Assembly: GCA_965262235.1 (NCBI GenBank)
Contig: OZ253504.1
Coordinates: forward strand, 2,046,001-2,110,000
Direction: 5' to 3'
DNA: 64,000 nt
Source of the DNA: CATQGW01 sp965262235
GTDB taxonomy: Bacteria > Chloroflexota > Dehalococcoidia > Bin125
Under the pieces are notes generated by a model. The model was not told the DNA's origin. It was given only the letters and a program-made list of their open reading frames with translations, and searched no databases. This document shows positions 35,268 to 42,800 of the stretch, piece after piece; the first letter of the stretch is position 1; every line of letters begins with the position of its first letter. The position numbers and the translations under genes are program-made.

Positions 35268-36311
35268 GTGGCATCGCTCTCAGTGCCTTACGCCCGGCCG
35301 ATAATCGGCCTCACCGTGAGCACGGCATTCGCCGTGCTATTCCTGCGCAACACCAACTTCGACGGCGTCGGGCGGGCCTTCACGGAGGCGTCGCCGATCT
35401 GGATCGTGCCGGCGCTGGGGGTCTACTTCGCGGGCATCGCGTTGCGTGCGGCTCGCTGGCACTACCTGCTGCGGCATCTGCAGGTGATTGCCTGGTGGCG
35501 GCTGTTCCCGATCGTGGCGATCGGCTTCGGCGTCAACAATGTGCTGCCGTTGCGCGCGGGCGAGCTGGTGCGAGCGCACGTGCTGGCCGAGCGGCACGGG
35601 ATCTCGCGAGCCAGCGGGCTCTCGAGCATCTTCATGACGCGCGTCTACGACGGGCTGATGCTCACGGTGTTCCTCTGCGTGGGCGTGACGTGCAGCCTGA
35701 TTGGCGTCGGCGGGATGCATTGGGCAGGGCCGACGCTCACCGCCGGGATGGGATGCCTGCTGTTCGGGATGGTCGGCGCCTTCCTGCTGTTTGGCGCCGT
35801 GGCGCATCATCCCGAGCGGGCCGAGGAGCTGTTGGGACGGGTCGTGCGTCGCGTGCCGTGGGGCGCCGAGCGGATGGAGGGCTGGCTGGCGCCGGTGATC
35901 GCCGGGATGGGCGCGCAGGCTAATCGCGAACAGGTGCGCGGTGCGCTCTGGACCAGCTTCCTCGCCTGGGGGCTCGAGGCGGTGATGTACGCGATGGTCG
36001 GCGAGGCGTTCGGGTTGGGCTTGCCGTTCCCCGTCTACTTCCTGGTCGCGGCGGCGGCGAACATCCTGATCACTGCCCCATCGACAAGCGGCGGCGTCGG
36101 CCCGTTCGAGTGGGCGACCAAGGCGGTGCTGCTGATCTTCCTCGCCAAGCTCGGCGATCTGGGCGCGGGAGTCGGGGCGGAGGAGGCGGCGATCGCCTAC
36201 GCGACGACGCTGCACGCGCTGGTGCTCGTGCCGATCTCGATCGTCGGCCTCACATCGCTGTGGGTGTTCAACGTGCCGCTGCGGCGCCGCGCGCTGACCG
36301 GCGGGTCGTAG
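35268..36311 (+). CDS. Lysylphosphatidylglycerol synthetase TM / UPF0104-family membrane protein
   Basis: A 347-residue integral membrane protein with about seven to eight spans. FGVNNVLPLRAGELVRAHVL and SGLSSIFMTRVYDGLMLTV are the conserved loops of this flippase-like family; APSTSGGVGPFEW lies near the C-terminus. Members are lipid flippase domains or glycolipid-associated proteins. It follows the PAP2 gene on the same strand (GTG start, 59 bases downstream), which suggests a lipid role. Confidence 0.85.
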   Translation: MASLSVPYARPIIGLTVSTAFAVLFLRNTNFDGVGRAFTEASPIWIVPALGVYFAGIALRAARWHYLLRHLQVIAWWRLFPIVAIGFGVNNVLPLRAGELVRAHVLAERHGISRASGLSSIFMTRVYDGLMLTVFLCVGVTCSLIGVGGMHWAGPTLTAGMGCLLFGMVGAFLLFGAVAHHPERAEELLGRVVRRVPWGAERMEGWLAPVIAGMGAQANREQVRGALWTSFLAWGLEAVMYAMVGEAFGLGLPFPVYFLVAAAANILITAPSTSGGVGPFEWATKAVLLIFLAKLGDLGAGVGAEEAAIAYATTLHALVLVPISIVGLTSLWVFNVPLRRRALTGGS

Positions 36312-36351
36312 CGTACGCAGCGCGTCCTGCTGCCAGCGAAAGGGGTCGATC

Positions 36352-37578
36352 GTGACTGATGCGCCGGTGTTGGATGGTCCGCTCGACGGCGTGCGAGTGC
36401 TCGATCTCTCGCGGCTCGCGCCGGGTCCCTACTGCTCGATGCTGCTGGCCGACATGGGCGCGGAGGTGATCCTGATCGAGGAGGCCGGCCGCCCGCGCGG
36501 CAGGCGCAGCGCCGACGCGCAGGTCGCGCCTGACCCGAACGAAGAGCGGCGGCGCTACTCGTCCTACGCGCTGGGCCGCGGCAAGCGCTCGATTGGACTG
36601 AACCTCAAGTCGGACGAGGCGCGCGGGATCTTCTATCGGCTGGCCGAGTCGTCGGACGTCGTGTTGGAGGGCTATCGGCCCGGCGTGGTCAAGCGGCTCG
36701 GCGTTGATTGGGAGACGATCCGCGCGATCAACCCGCGGATCGTCTACTGCTCGCTGTCGGGCTTCGGCCAGAGCGGACCCTACGCGGCGCATGTGGGACA
36801 CGACATCAACTACATCGCGACCGGCGGGGCGCTGGGCATGATCGGCGACCGCGAGGCCGGCGGGCGGCCGTCGATCCCGGTCAACATCATCGCCGACTTC
36901 GCCGGCGGCGGGCTGATGGCTGCGTTTGCGATCGTCTGCGCGCTGCAGGCGCGCGAGCGCAGCGGCGAGGGGCAGAACATCGACCTCGGCATGTCCGACG
37001 GCGTGCTCTCGCTGATCACCTCGGCACTGGCGGGTCACGAGGGCGCGGGCGCCGACATGCGGCCGGCGGCGCACATGCTCAACGGCGGCGTGCCGCACTA
37101 TCAGGTCTACGAGACCAACGATGGGCGCTGGTTCTCGGTCGGTTCGATGGAGCCGTACTTCTACGCCAATCTGTGCCGCGCGCTCGATTGCGAGGAGTTC
37201 ATCGCCGACCAGGGCACGAACGATCCCGCGCGCCGCGGCGAGATCGCCGATCGGTTCGCAGCCGCGTTCAAGACCCGCAGCGCCGACGAGTGGCACGAGC
37301 TGCTCAACGCGGTCGACATCTGCGCCAAGCCGGTGCTTTCGCTCGACGAGGCATTGGAAGATGAGCACAACCTCGCCCGCGGGATGGTCGTGGAGGTTCC
37401 GACGCCGGACGGCGGCACGATGCGTCAGGCCGGCGTGGCGCCGAAGCTGAGCGCGACGCCGGGGCGCGTGCGCGGCGGCGCGCCGGCGCGCGGTCAGGAC
37501 AGCGAGGAGCTGCTGGCGTCGTTGGGATTCACGGCGGACGCGGTCGCGGAGCTGCGCGAGCGCGAGGTCGTGGCCTGA
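36352..37578 (+). CDS. CaiB/BaiF CoA-transferase family, alpha-methylacyl-CoA racemase-like
   Basis: A 408-residue protein. The N-terminus GVRVLDLSRLAPGPYCSMLL and the active-site segment VGHDINYIATGG (equivalent of the GHDINY of AMACR, whose His and Asp do the 1,1-proton transfer) point to a racemase rather than a CoA-transferase; ADFAGGG follows. GTG 36352 has AAAGGGG upstream. It probably interconverts 2-methylacyl-CoA epimers in branched-chain or sterol side-chain degradation. Its 3' end overlaps the antisense MFS remnant by 85 bases. Confidence 0.87.
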   Translation: MTDAPVLDGPLDGVRVLDLSRLAPGPYCSMLLADMGAEVILIEEAGRPRGRRSADAQVAPDPNEERRRYSSYALGRGKRSIGLNLKSDEARGIFYRLAESSDVVLEGYRPGVVKRLGVDWETIRAINPRIVYCSLSGFGQSGPYAAHVGHDINYIATGGALGMIGDREAGGRPSIPVNIIADFAGGGLMAAFAIVCALQARERSGEGQNIDLGMSDGVLSLITSALAGHEGAGADMRPAAHMLNGGVPHYQVYETNDGRWFSVGSMEPYFYANLCRALDCEEFIADQGTNDPARRGEIADRFAAAFKTRSADEWHELLNAVDICAKPVLSLDEALEDEHNLARGMVVEVPTPDGGTMRQAGVAPKLSATPGRVRGGAPARGQDSEELLASLGFTADAVAELREREVVA

Positions 37579-37931
37579 GGCTTGGGGATCGAGTTGAGCG
37601 CGATGCCAGCGCGGGTCTGTTCGCGGCCGTGCAGGCGGCGCCAGACCACGGCGAACAGTCCCCCGGCGGCGACGAGGATCAGCATCAGCAATCCGAACGA
37701 CGCCTGGAAGTTGACGGTGTCGGCGACCCGGCAGTTGATATAGCCCGTGGCGATCGAGCGGCTCATGCCGCGCAGGTCCTGTAGGTAGATGATCCAGATC
37801 GGCATCCAGATCAGGAAGCCGCTCGCGCCGTTGAAGAGGTAGTAGACGGGGATGTTGCGGGCGAGATAGGCGCGCGGGCGTCGCGTCGCCGCGCCCGCTG
37901 CTGAGGCGTTGGGGCTGGGCGTGGTCGACAT
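37494..37931 (-). pseudogene. Remnant of MFS transporter with two internal deletions
   Basis: A 145-codon frame that matches only the ends of the intact MFS gene at 38007-39416. The first 55 codons match its N-terminus (ARNIPVYYLFNGASGFLIW), then the frame jumps into the C-terminal part (GYINCRVAD against GYINRRIASD), skips about 28 further codons and resumes at FQASF...PKPQATT. About 300 codons are lost in the first jump, at an RG codon pair. The upstream TACGAT-N9-ATG arrangement is shared with the intact gene. Similarity ends near 37566, where the frame runs into the antisense of the CoA-transferase 3' end. It cannot transport anything by itself. Confidence 0.8.
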
Positions 37932-37940
37932 CGGGCTGTG

Positions 37941-37946
37941 ATCGTA
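37941..37946 (-). promoter_or_regulatory. -10 box TACGAT, nine bases before MFS-remnant start
   Basis: Minus-strand TACGAT, nine bases, ATG 37931; identical box and spacing to the intact MFS gene. Confidence 0.45.
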
Positions 37947-38006
37947 GTGGGCGCACGCGGGGCGTCGGGCGCGCGTCAGGTGGGTCGGGCGCGCCCCGAT
38001 CCATGG

Positions 38007-39416
38007 TTAGTCCAGCGTCGCGGCGGTGCTGTCGGTGCTCGACGCGGCGTCGGTGGGCGGCGTCGTCGCCTGCGGCTTGAGGCGCGAGTTGAGCGTGATT
38101 CCGGCGTGGGTCTGCTCGTGCGAGTGTGAGCGGCGCCAGATGATCGCCAACAGCCCGCCGCCGACCACGAGGATGACCAGGCAGAGCGCGTACGAGGCCT
38201 GGAAGCTGTAGAGATCGGCCGCGCTGCCAGCCAGCGGCACGATCAGCGCCATCATCAGGCCCATCGCGAGCTCCAACATCGAGAGCACGGTGGCGCGCTG
38301 GTCGGAGGCGATGCGGCGGTTGATGTAGCCGCTGACGATCGGCCGGATCATCCCCCGGATGCAGGCCAGCATGGCGATCGCGGCGATCACCCAGAGCGAA
38401 TCCCAGGCCAGCATCGGGACGAAGACGACAGCGGCCGCGATCAGCAGGAACGGCAGCGCGCGGTGCTCGCCGAAGCGACTGGCGACGCTGGCAGCGACCA
38501 GCGAGCCGATCACCATCCCGGCGATCGGTGGCACGAGCAGGCTGGAATAGGCGAATCCGGAGCCCACGCCGACCGTGGGGTCGACGCCGTGCTGGCGCAC
38601 GAACGGCTGGAGCAGGAAGTCGGGCATCTCCGCCGAGACGAAGATCAGGGTGGCGAAGAGAATGATCCAGAGCAGCGGCTTGCGCCGCCAGACGACCAGT
38701 GCGCCGGCGAGCATGTTGCCCAGCACGGTGGGGCGCTGCGCCGCAACGGGCGAGTCGGCGCTGCGGCCGTTCGCGTGGGCGAACTCGGCCTCGCTGCGCG
38801 GCGGCTCGCGCAGGAGCAGCGCGATCGAGCCGGCCAGGGCCATCGAGACGGCGCCGATCAGAATCGTCACCTGGTAGCCGACCAACGCGGTGATCGCGCC
38901 GCCGAGCATGGTGGCGGCCAGCATCGAGGCGAACGATGCGGCTTCGGAGCGTCCGACGTGTTTCTCGTATTCGTTGGTTCGACCGAGCTGGCGCAGCGTG
39001 TCGAACAGCAGCGCGTGCCCGGCGCCCGAGTAGAGCGTCATCGCGATCGCCATGATCAAGTAGTTGATCGCCAGCATCGCGAATGAATCGGCGAAGGCGA
39101 ACACGACCGTCGCAATCGTGAAGAGGATTCCGCCCAGCAGCAGTGAGACGCGCCGGCCCCAGCGGTCGGCGATCGCGCCCGTGGGCACCTCGGCGACGAC
39201 GATCGTGATCCAGAAGATCCCCTCCATCGAGGCGATCTGGGTCAGGCTAAAGCCGCGCTGGTCCTGGAGGTAGATGATCCAGATCGGCACCCAGATCAGG
39301 AAGCCGCTGGCGCCGTAGAAGAGGTAGTAGACGGGGATGTTGCGAGCGAAGCGGCTGCGCGCCCGCGCGGGCGCGCCGCTCCCTCGGTGACCATTGAGGC
39401 TCGGCGAAATCGACAT
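38007..39416 (-). CDS. MFS transporter
   Basis: A 469-residue transporter with about twelve spans. GASGFLIWVPIWIIYLQDQR opens the first span; the loop 2-3 motif is VPTGAIADRWGRRVSLLLG, the A-motif of the superfamily. The last helices (SFQASYALCLVILVVGGGLL) are followed by a polar tail. Substrate unknown; closest in feel to drug or sugar exporters. It is the parent or sister of the deleted copy downstream. Confidence 0.9.
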   Translation of the reverse strand: MSISPSLNGHRGSGAPARARSRFARNIPVYYLFYGASGFLIWVPIWIIYLQDQRGFSLTQIASMEGIFWITIVVAEVPTGAIADRWGRRVSLLLGGILFTIATVVFAFADSFAMLAINYLIMAIAMTLYSGAGHALLFDTLRQLGRTNEYEKHVGRSEAASFASMLAATMLGGAITALVGYQVTILIGAVSMALAGSIALLLREPPRSEAEFAHANGRSADSPVAAQRPTVLGNMLAGALVVWRRKPLLWIILFATLIFVSAEMPDFLLQPFVRQHGVDPTVGVGSGFAYSSLLVPPIAGMVIGSLVAASVASRFGEHRALPFLLIAAAVVFVPMLAWDSLWVIAAIAMLACIRGMIRPIVSGYINRRIASDQRATVLSMLELAMGLMMALIVPLAGSAADLYSFQASYALCLVILVVGGGLLAIIWRRSHSHEQTHAGITLNSRLKPQATTPPTDAASSTDSTAATLD

Positions 39417-39425
39417 GGGGCCTTG

Positions 39426-39431
39426 ATCGTA
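39426..39431 (-). promoter_or_regulatory. -10 box TACGAT, nine bases before MFS start
   Basis: Minus-strand TACGAT, GGGGCCTTG complement spacer of nine bases, ATG 39416. Confidence 0.45.
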
Positions 39432-39508
39432 GTCGCCGCCGATCGGATTTGGGTATCGGCGCGGCGCGTCTGCAAACTGCGGCTCAGTCGCCCGGCTCAG
39501 GGCAGCGG

Positions 39509-40276
39509 TCAGCTCGTCCCGGGCGCGCGTCGTTTGATCTGGGCCCAGGAGCGTGGATAGCGGGCAGGCGTGGGCGCGGTTTTGACCGCCGCGATCAGCT
39601 CCGGCTGCGGCCCGAGCGGCATCAGTTCCGCGCCGAGCGTGTGTGCCGTGGCGGTCAGCTCGGCGAGGTCGTCGGGTACGCGTGCGTAGAGGATCATGAC
39701 GCCGCCGAGCGCCAGCATCGGGATTGCCAGCTCGAGCGCCATGCGCGGCGGCGCGGTCGCCCGCGTGAGCACCACCGCGAAGCGCTCGCGCAGGTCCGCG
39801 GCCTGCTCGGCGCGGCCGTGATAGATGCGCAGGTTGGGCATCCCAAGCAGATCGGGCAGGCTATCGAGAAATTCGATCGAGGTCTCGCGTGAATCGAGCA
39901 GCGTCGTCTCGCGGTCGGGGTGGGTCAGCGCGATCGGCAGGCCGGGGGCGCCGTTGCCGCTGCCGATGTCGATGATCGGACCGTGCGGCACGGCGATGTC
40001 GGCGTCGACCACCGCGTTGAAGCCCTCGAGCGGCTCGATGATGTGCTTGGCGATCGCCGCGACGGGCTCGGTGACGCCGGTCAGATTGCGCTGCTGGCCG
40101 AGCAGCGCGTCGAGCCACGCGCTGAGCTGCTCTTGAGCGCGCGGATCAACGGCCAGGCCGGCTCGTTCGAGCGCGGCGGCGATCAGCGGGGGCAGGTGGG
40201 AATCGGTGATTGGCTTGGCTTCCGCTGGGCGTTCGTCTGGGCGTTCGCCTTGGCGTTCGCTTGGTGTGCGTCGCGA
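39509..40276 (-). CDS. rsmG: 16S rRNA (guanine527-N7) methyltransferase, start codon unclear
   Basis: The SAM-binding part is clear: PIIDIGSGNGAPGLPIAL, LLDSRETSIEFL, and AVVLTRATAPPRMALEL. The enzyme makes m7G527 in 16S rRNA; loss gives low-level streptomycin resistance. A conventional start is only found at GTG 40012, which would remove the conserved N-terminal helix. Continuing in frame upstream gives SAWLDALLGQQRNLTGVTEP and AKHIIEPLEGFNAV, plainly the family N-terminus, but no ATG, GTG or TTG occurs up to a TATTCT box at 40288-40283. Six bases after that box the in-frame codon is TCG (40276-40274). The coordinates given assume the reading frame begins there. Just inside are 12-base tandem repeats (about 40213-40254). 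Confidence 0.75.
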   Translation of the reverse strand, partial: SRRTPSERQGERPDERPAEAKPITDSHLPPLIAAALERAGLAVDPRAQEQLSAWLDALLGQQRNLTGVTEPVAAIAKHIIEPLEGFNAVVDADIAVPHGPIIDIGSGNGAPGLPIALTHPDRETTLLDSRETSIEFLDSLPDLLGMPNLRIYHGRAEQAADLRERFAVVLTRATAPPRMALELAIPMLALGGVMILYARVPDDLAELTATAHTLGAELMPLGPQPELIAAVKTAPTPARYPRSWAQIKRRAPGTS

Positions 40277-40282
40277 GCGGGT

Positions 40283-40288
40283 AGAATA
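40283..40288 (-). promoter_or_regulatory. -10 box TATTCT upstream of rsmG frame
   Basis: Minus-strand TATTCT, then ACCCGC, then TCG in frame with rsmG. In the other leaderless genes here a start codon stands in that place. Confidence 0.4.
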
Positions 40289-40346
40289 AAGACCCGTCGG
40301 ACTGAAATCTGGCGCGACCGTCGCGGGGCGTCGCGTGAAGGTTCGG

Positions 40347-40352
40347 TACGAT
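40347..40352 (+). promoter_or_regulatory. -10 box TACGAT of greA-like gene
   Basis: TACGAT begins 125 bases before ATG 40472 and would give a leader of about 110 bases. GGAG (40462-40465) serves as ribosome site. Confidence 0.35.
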
Positions 40353-40471
40353 GGTGGCGGAGGCCCGCCGGCGGGGCGGTCTACGAATCAGGAGAATGGC
40401 TCGGCCAACGACGACTGCGGAGAGCCCGCGGTGCAGGTCGGAGGCTGAGCGGCCAGCGTTCGGAGACGCCG

Positions 40472-41452
40472 ATGACCCTGGAGACGACTGCCACGACGCT
40501 CGACGAGGACGTGATCGCTGCCGAGCCCGGCGGTGGTGACGTGGTCGAGGGCGCCACCGATCCACCGGACGCCGCATCGATCACGGTGGGTGCGGCCGCG
40601 TCGGAATACTTCGAATGGTGCGAGGAGCGCGAGGCGCAGCGTGAGAAGCGCGCCCAGCGCCGCAGCAACGGCGGCGCGCCCGCCGCGCGATCGAAGAAAG
40701 CGGCCCTGCCGTTCGACAAGGCGGCGCGCGTATCGGTCACCCGCTTTGTCTCGCACTGCTCGCCGCACTTGCCGATTTCCGAGCTCACGCCGCACGGGAT
40801 GGCATCGTTCCAGGAGACGATCGGCTCGAACGCGACCGATGTCGGCGCGCGGCTGCACCCGGTCAAAGAGTTCCTGCGCTTCTGCTGGAAGAACCGCAAC
40901 TATACGGACGTGAATCTGGGCAACCACCTGCGGGTCAAGCGCGTCTCCGAGGGCGCGGCCGGCGCATCGCTCGAGCACGAGGCGGCTGAGCGCTTCGAGA
41001 TGACCGCGGAAGGGCTCGAGCACCTCAAGGTTGACCTGGAGCGCCTGCAACAGGAGATGCCCGAGGCGATCCTGGCCGTCGCACAGGCCCGCGAGGACAA
41101 AGACATTCGCGAGAACGCGCCGCTCGAGGCGGCCCGCGAGCATCAGGAGCGGCTGAAGTCGCGCATCGACGAGATCGAATACCAGATTGGGCACGCGGTC
41201 GTCAGCGAGGGGCGGGCGACCGGTCGCGCGCATCTCGGCAGCACGGTGCGGGTCCAGCTGCTCGATACGGCTGATGAGCGGATCGAGGAATACACTCTGG
41301 TCGGCCCGACCGAGGTCGACGCGCCGCAACGCCGGATCTCGGTTGAGAGTCCGGTCGGTAAGGGCCTCGTCGACACGACGATCGGCTCGATGGTCGAGAT
41401 CGAAGCGCCACGCGGCACGATGCGTTACCGCGTGGTCTCTGTCGAAGGATGA
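40472..41452 (+). CDS. greA: GreA-type transcription elongation factor with N-terminal integrase-like domain
   Basis: A 326-residue protein, about twice the normal GreA length. Residues 177-240 form the GreA coiled coil, with the tip motif DIRENAPLEAAREHQ (D211, E214 equal the catalytic acidic pair of DLSENA), and 253-326 the FKBP-like C-domain (GSTVRVQLLD, SVESPVGKGLV). This part rescues backtracked RNA polymerase. Residues 1-80 are acidic and disordered. Residues 84-160 (VSVTRFVSHCSPHLPISELT ... VKEFLRFCWKNRN ... NLGNHLRVKR) resemble the SAM-like core-binding domain of tyrosine recombinases. ATG 40472 has GGAG upstream. The long frame opening before it is rsmG antisense. Citrate synthase follows after 76 bases. 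Confidence 0.85.
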   Translation: MTLETTATTLDEDVIAAEPGGGDVVEGATDPPDAASITVGAAASEYFEWCEEREAQREKRAQRRSNGGAPAARSKKAALPFDKAARVSVTRFVSHCSPHLPISELTPHGMASFQETIGSNATDVGARLHPVKEFLRFCWKNRNYTDVNLGNHLRVKRVSEGAAGASLEHEAAERFEMTAEGLEHLKVDLERLQQEMPEAILAVAQAREDKDIRENAPLEAAREHQERLKSRIDEIEYQIGHAVVSEGRATGRAHLGSTVRVQLLDTADERIEEYTLVGPTEVDAPQRRISVESPVGKGLVDTTIGSMVEIEAPRGTMRYRVVSVEG

Positions 41453-41528
41453 ACAGACAGCACTGCCCGTGCGGCGCCACGCCGTGCTCCGCGGGTACGC
41501 GCCAGTCAGCCGAGGGAAGGTGATTCAA

Positions 41529-42692
41529 GTGCCCGAGCTGCCCGAGATCGAATTCACGATCACGAACCGCCACCTCGATACCGGCCTGCGCGGCTATCCC
41601 GTGGGTACCTGCGAGACCAGCTACGTCGATCCGCAGGTGGGCGTCTCCTACGTCGGCTATCCGATCGCCGACCTGGCGTTCCTGGCGGCCGAAGACATCA
41701 TCTACCTGCTGTTTAACAAGTCGCTGCCGACCGATGCCGAGCGCCAGGCTGTTGCCGATGACATCGCAGAACGCTCCGAGGTCTCCGAGGACGCAGTTGC
41801 CGCAATCTCGGCGCTGCCCCGATCCGGCCACCCGATGGACCAGTTCTGCGCTGCCATCCAGATCCTCGGTATGACCGGCAAGACCGACGACTACTACGAG
41901 GATGCGCTGAACCTCGTCGCCCGGATTCCTGCGGCCCTCGCTGCGATTTTCCGCCAGCGGGAGGGCTGGGGCCCTCCGATTCCGTCGGAGCCGACGCGCG
42001 GCTACGTCAACAACTTCGTCCACATGCTGGGCATGCCCGGCGGTGACGAGGAAGCCCTGACGCGTCTGCTCTCGGTCTATTACAACCTTCACGCCGACCA
42101 CGGCGGTGGCAACCTCTCAACCTTCACCGGTCGTGCAGTGGCCTCAGGTCTGGCCGACATGTACCGCTCGATGGCGTCGGGCATGAATGCGCTTGCCGGG
42201 CCGCGGCACGGCATGGCCAACCAGGACGCCTTCAAGATGGTGCAGGAAGTCAACACGACTGACCGCGAGGAAGCGACGGAGATTCTGCGCAAGCGTCTGG
42301 CCGGCGGCGGGCTGATCTTCGGATTCGGCCACGCGGTGCTGCGCCAGGAAGACCCACGGGCCAAGGTTCAGTTAGGCGTCGGCGAGGAACTCTGCCCCGA
42401 CGACTATTGGTTCAAGGTAGTCAAGGCGGTTCGCGAAGCCGGGATCACGGTGCTACGCGAGAATCCAAAGGTCTCGAACCCCTACCCAAACGTCGATCTG
42501 ATCTCAGGCAGCCTGGTCAATGCGCTGGGATTCACCGACCCTGACTACTACACGACGCTGTTCGGCTGGTCGCGGATCGCCGGAATCGGCGCGCAGATCG
42601 TCGACGAGCGGACGCGGGCCCGAAACGGGCGCGGCGTCGCCATCTACCGCCCGCGCTACATCCCGGTCAACCAGGAGCCGCGTCGGGTCTGA
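41529..42692 (+). CDS. gltA: Citrate synthase
   Basis: A 387-residue enzyme condensing acetyl-CoA and oxaloacetate, the entry to the TCA cycle. Catalytic His227 lies in AGPRHGMANQ, His268 in GFGHAVLRQEDPRA, and the Asp of the third position is in NPYPNVDLISG. HADHGGGNLSTFTGRAVASG upstream of His227 resembles the SDHEGGN region of the mitochondrial-type enzymes. GTG 41529 is preceded by GGAAGG. It lies just before the respiratory block. Confidence 0.94.
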   Translation: MPELPEIEFTITNRHLDTGLRGYPVGTCETSYVDPQVGVSYVGYPIADLAFLAAEDIIYLLFNKSLPTDAERQAVADDIAERSEVSEDAVAAISALPRSGHPMDQFCAAIQILGMTGKTDDYYEDALNLVARIPAALAAIFRQREGWGPPIPSEPTRGYVNNFVHMLGMPGGDEEALTRLLSVYYNLHADHGGGNLSTFTGRAVASGLADMYRSMASGMNALAGPRHGMANQDAFKMVQEVNTTDREEATEILRKRLAGGGLIFGFGHAVLRQEDPRAKVQLGVGEELCPDDYWFKVVKAVREAGITVLRENPKVSNPYPNVDLISGSLVNALGFTDPDYYTTLFGWSRIAGIGAQIVDERTRARNGRGVAIYRPRYIPVNQEPRRV

Positions 42693-42800
42693 CGCAGACT
42701 TTCAACCGGCCCGCTTGAGCGAGAGGCTCGGATCGGGAAGACTACGTGGGCCGCTCAGAGCGCAGCCTTGGGCGTGCGCTGCAGGAGGAACAACCGAACG

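Noticed and set aside
39920..40471. N-terminal extension of the GreA-like frame
   Set aside because: It overlaps the rsmG coding strand and lies upstream of a good ribosome site and ATG.
40396..40539. Possible short upstream ORF with AGGAGA before ATG in the greA leader
   Set aside because: The ribosome-site match is only one base from ATG, too close, and the frame is low-complexity.
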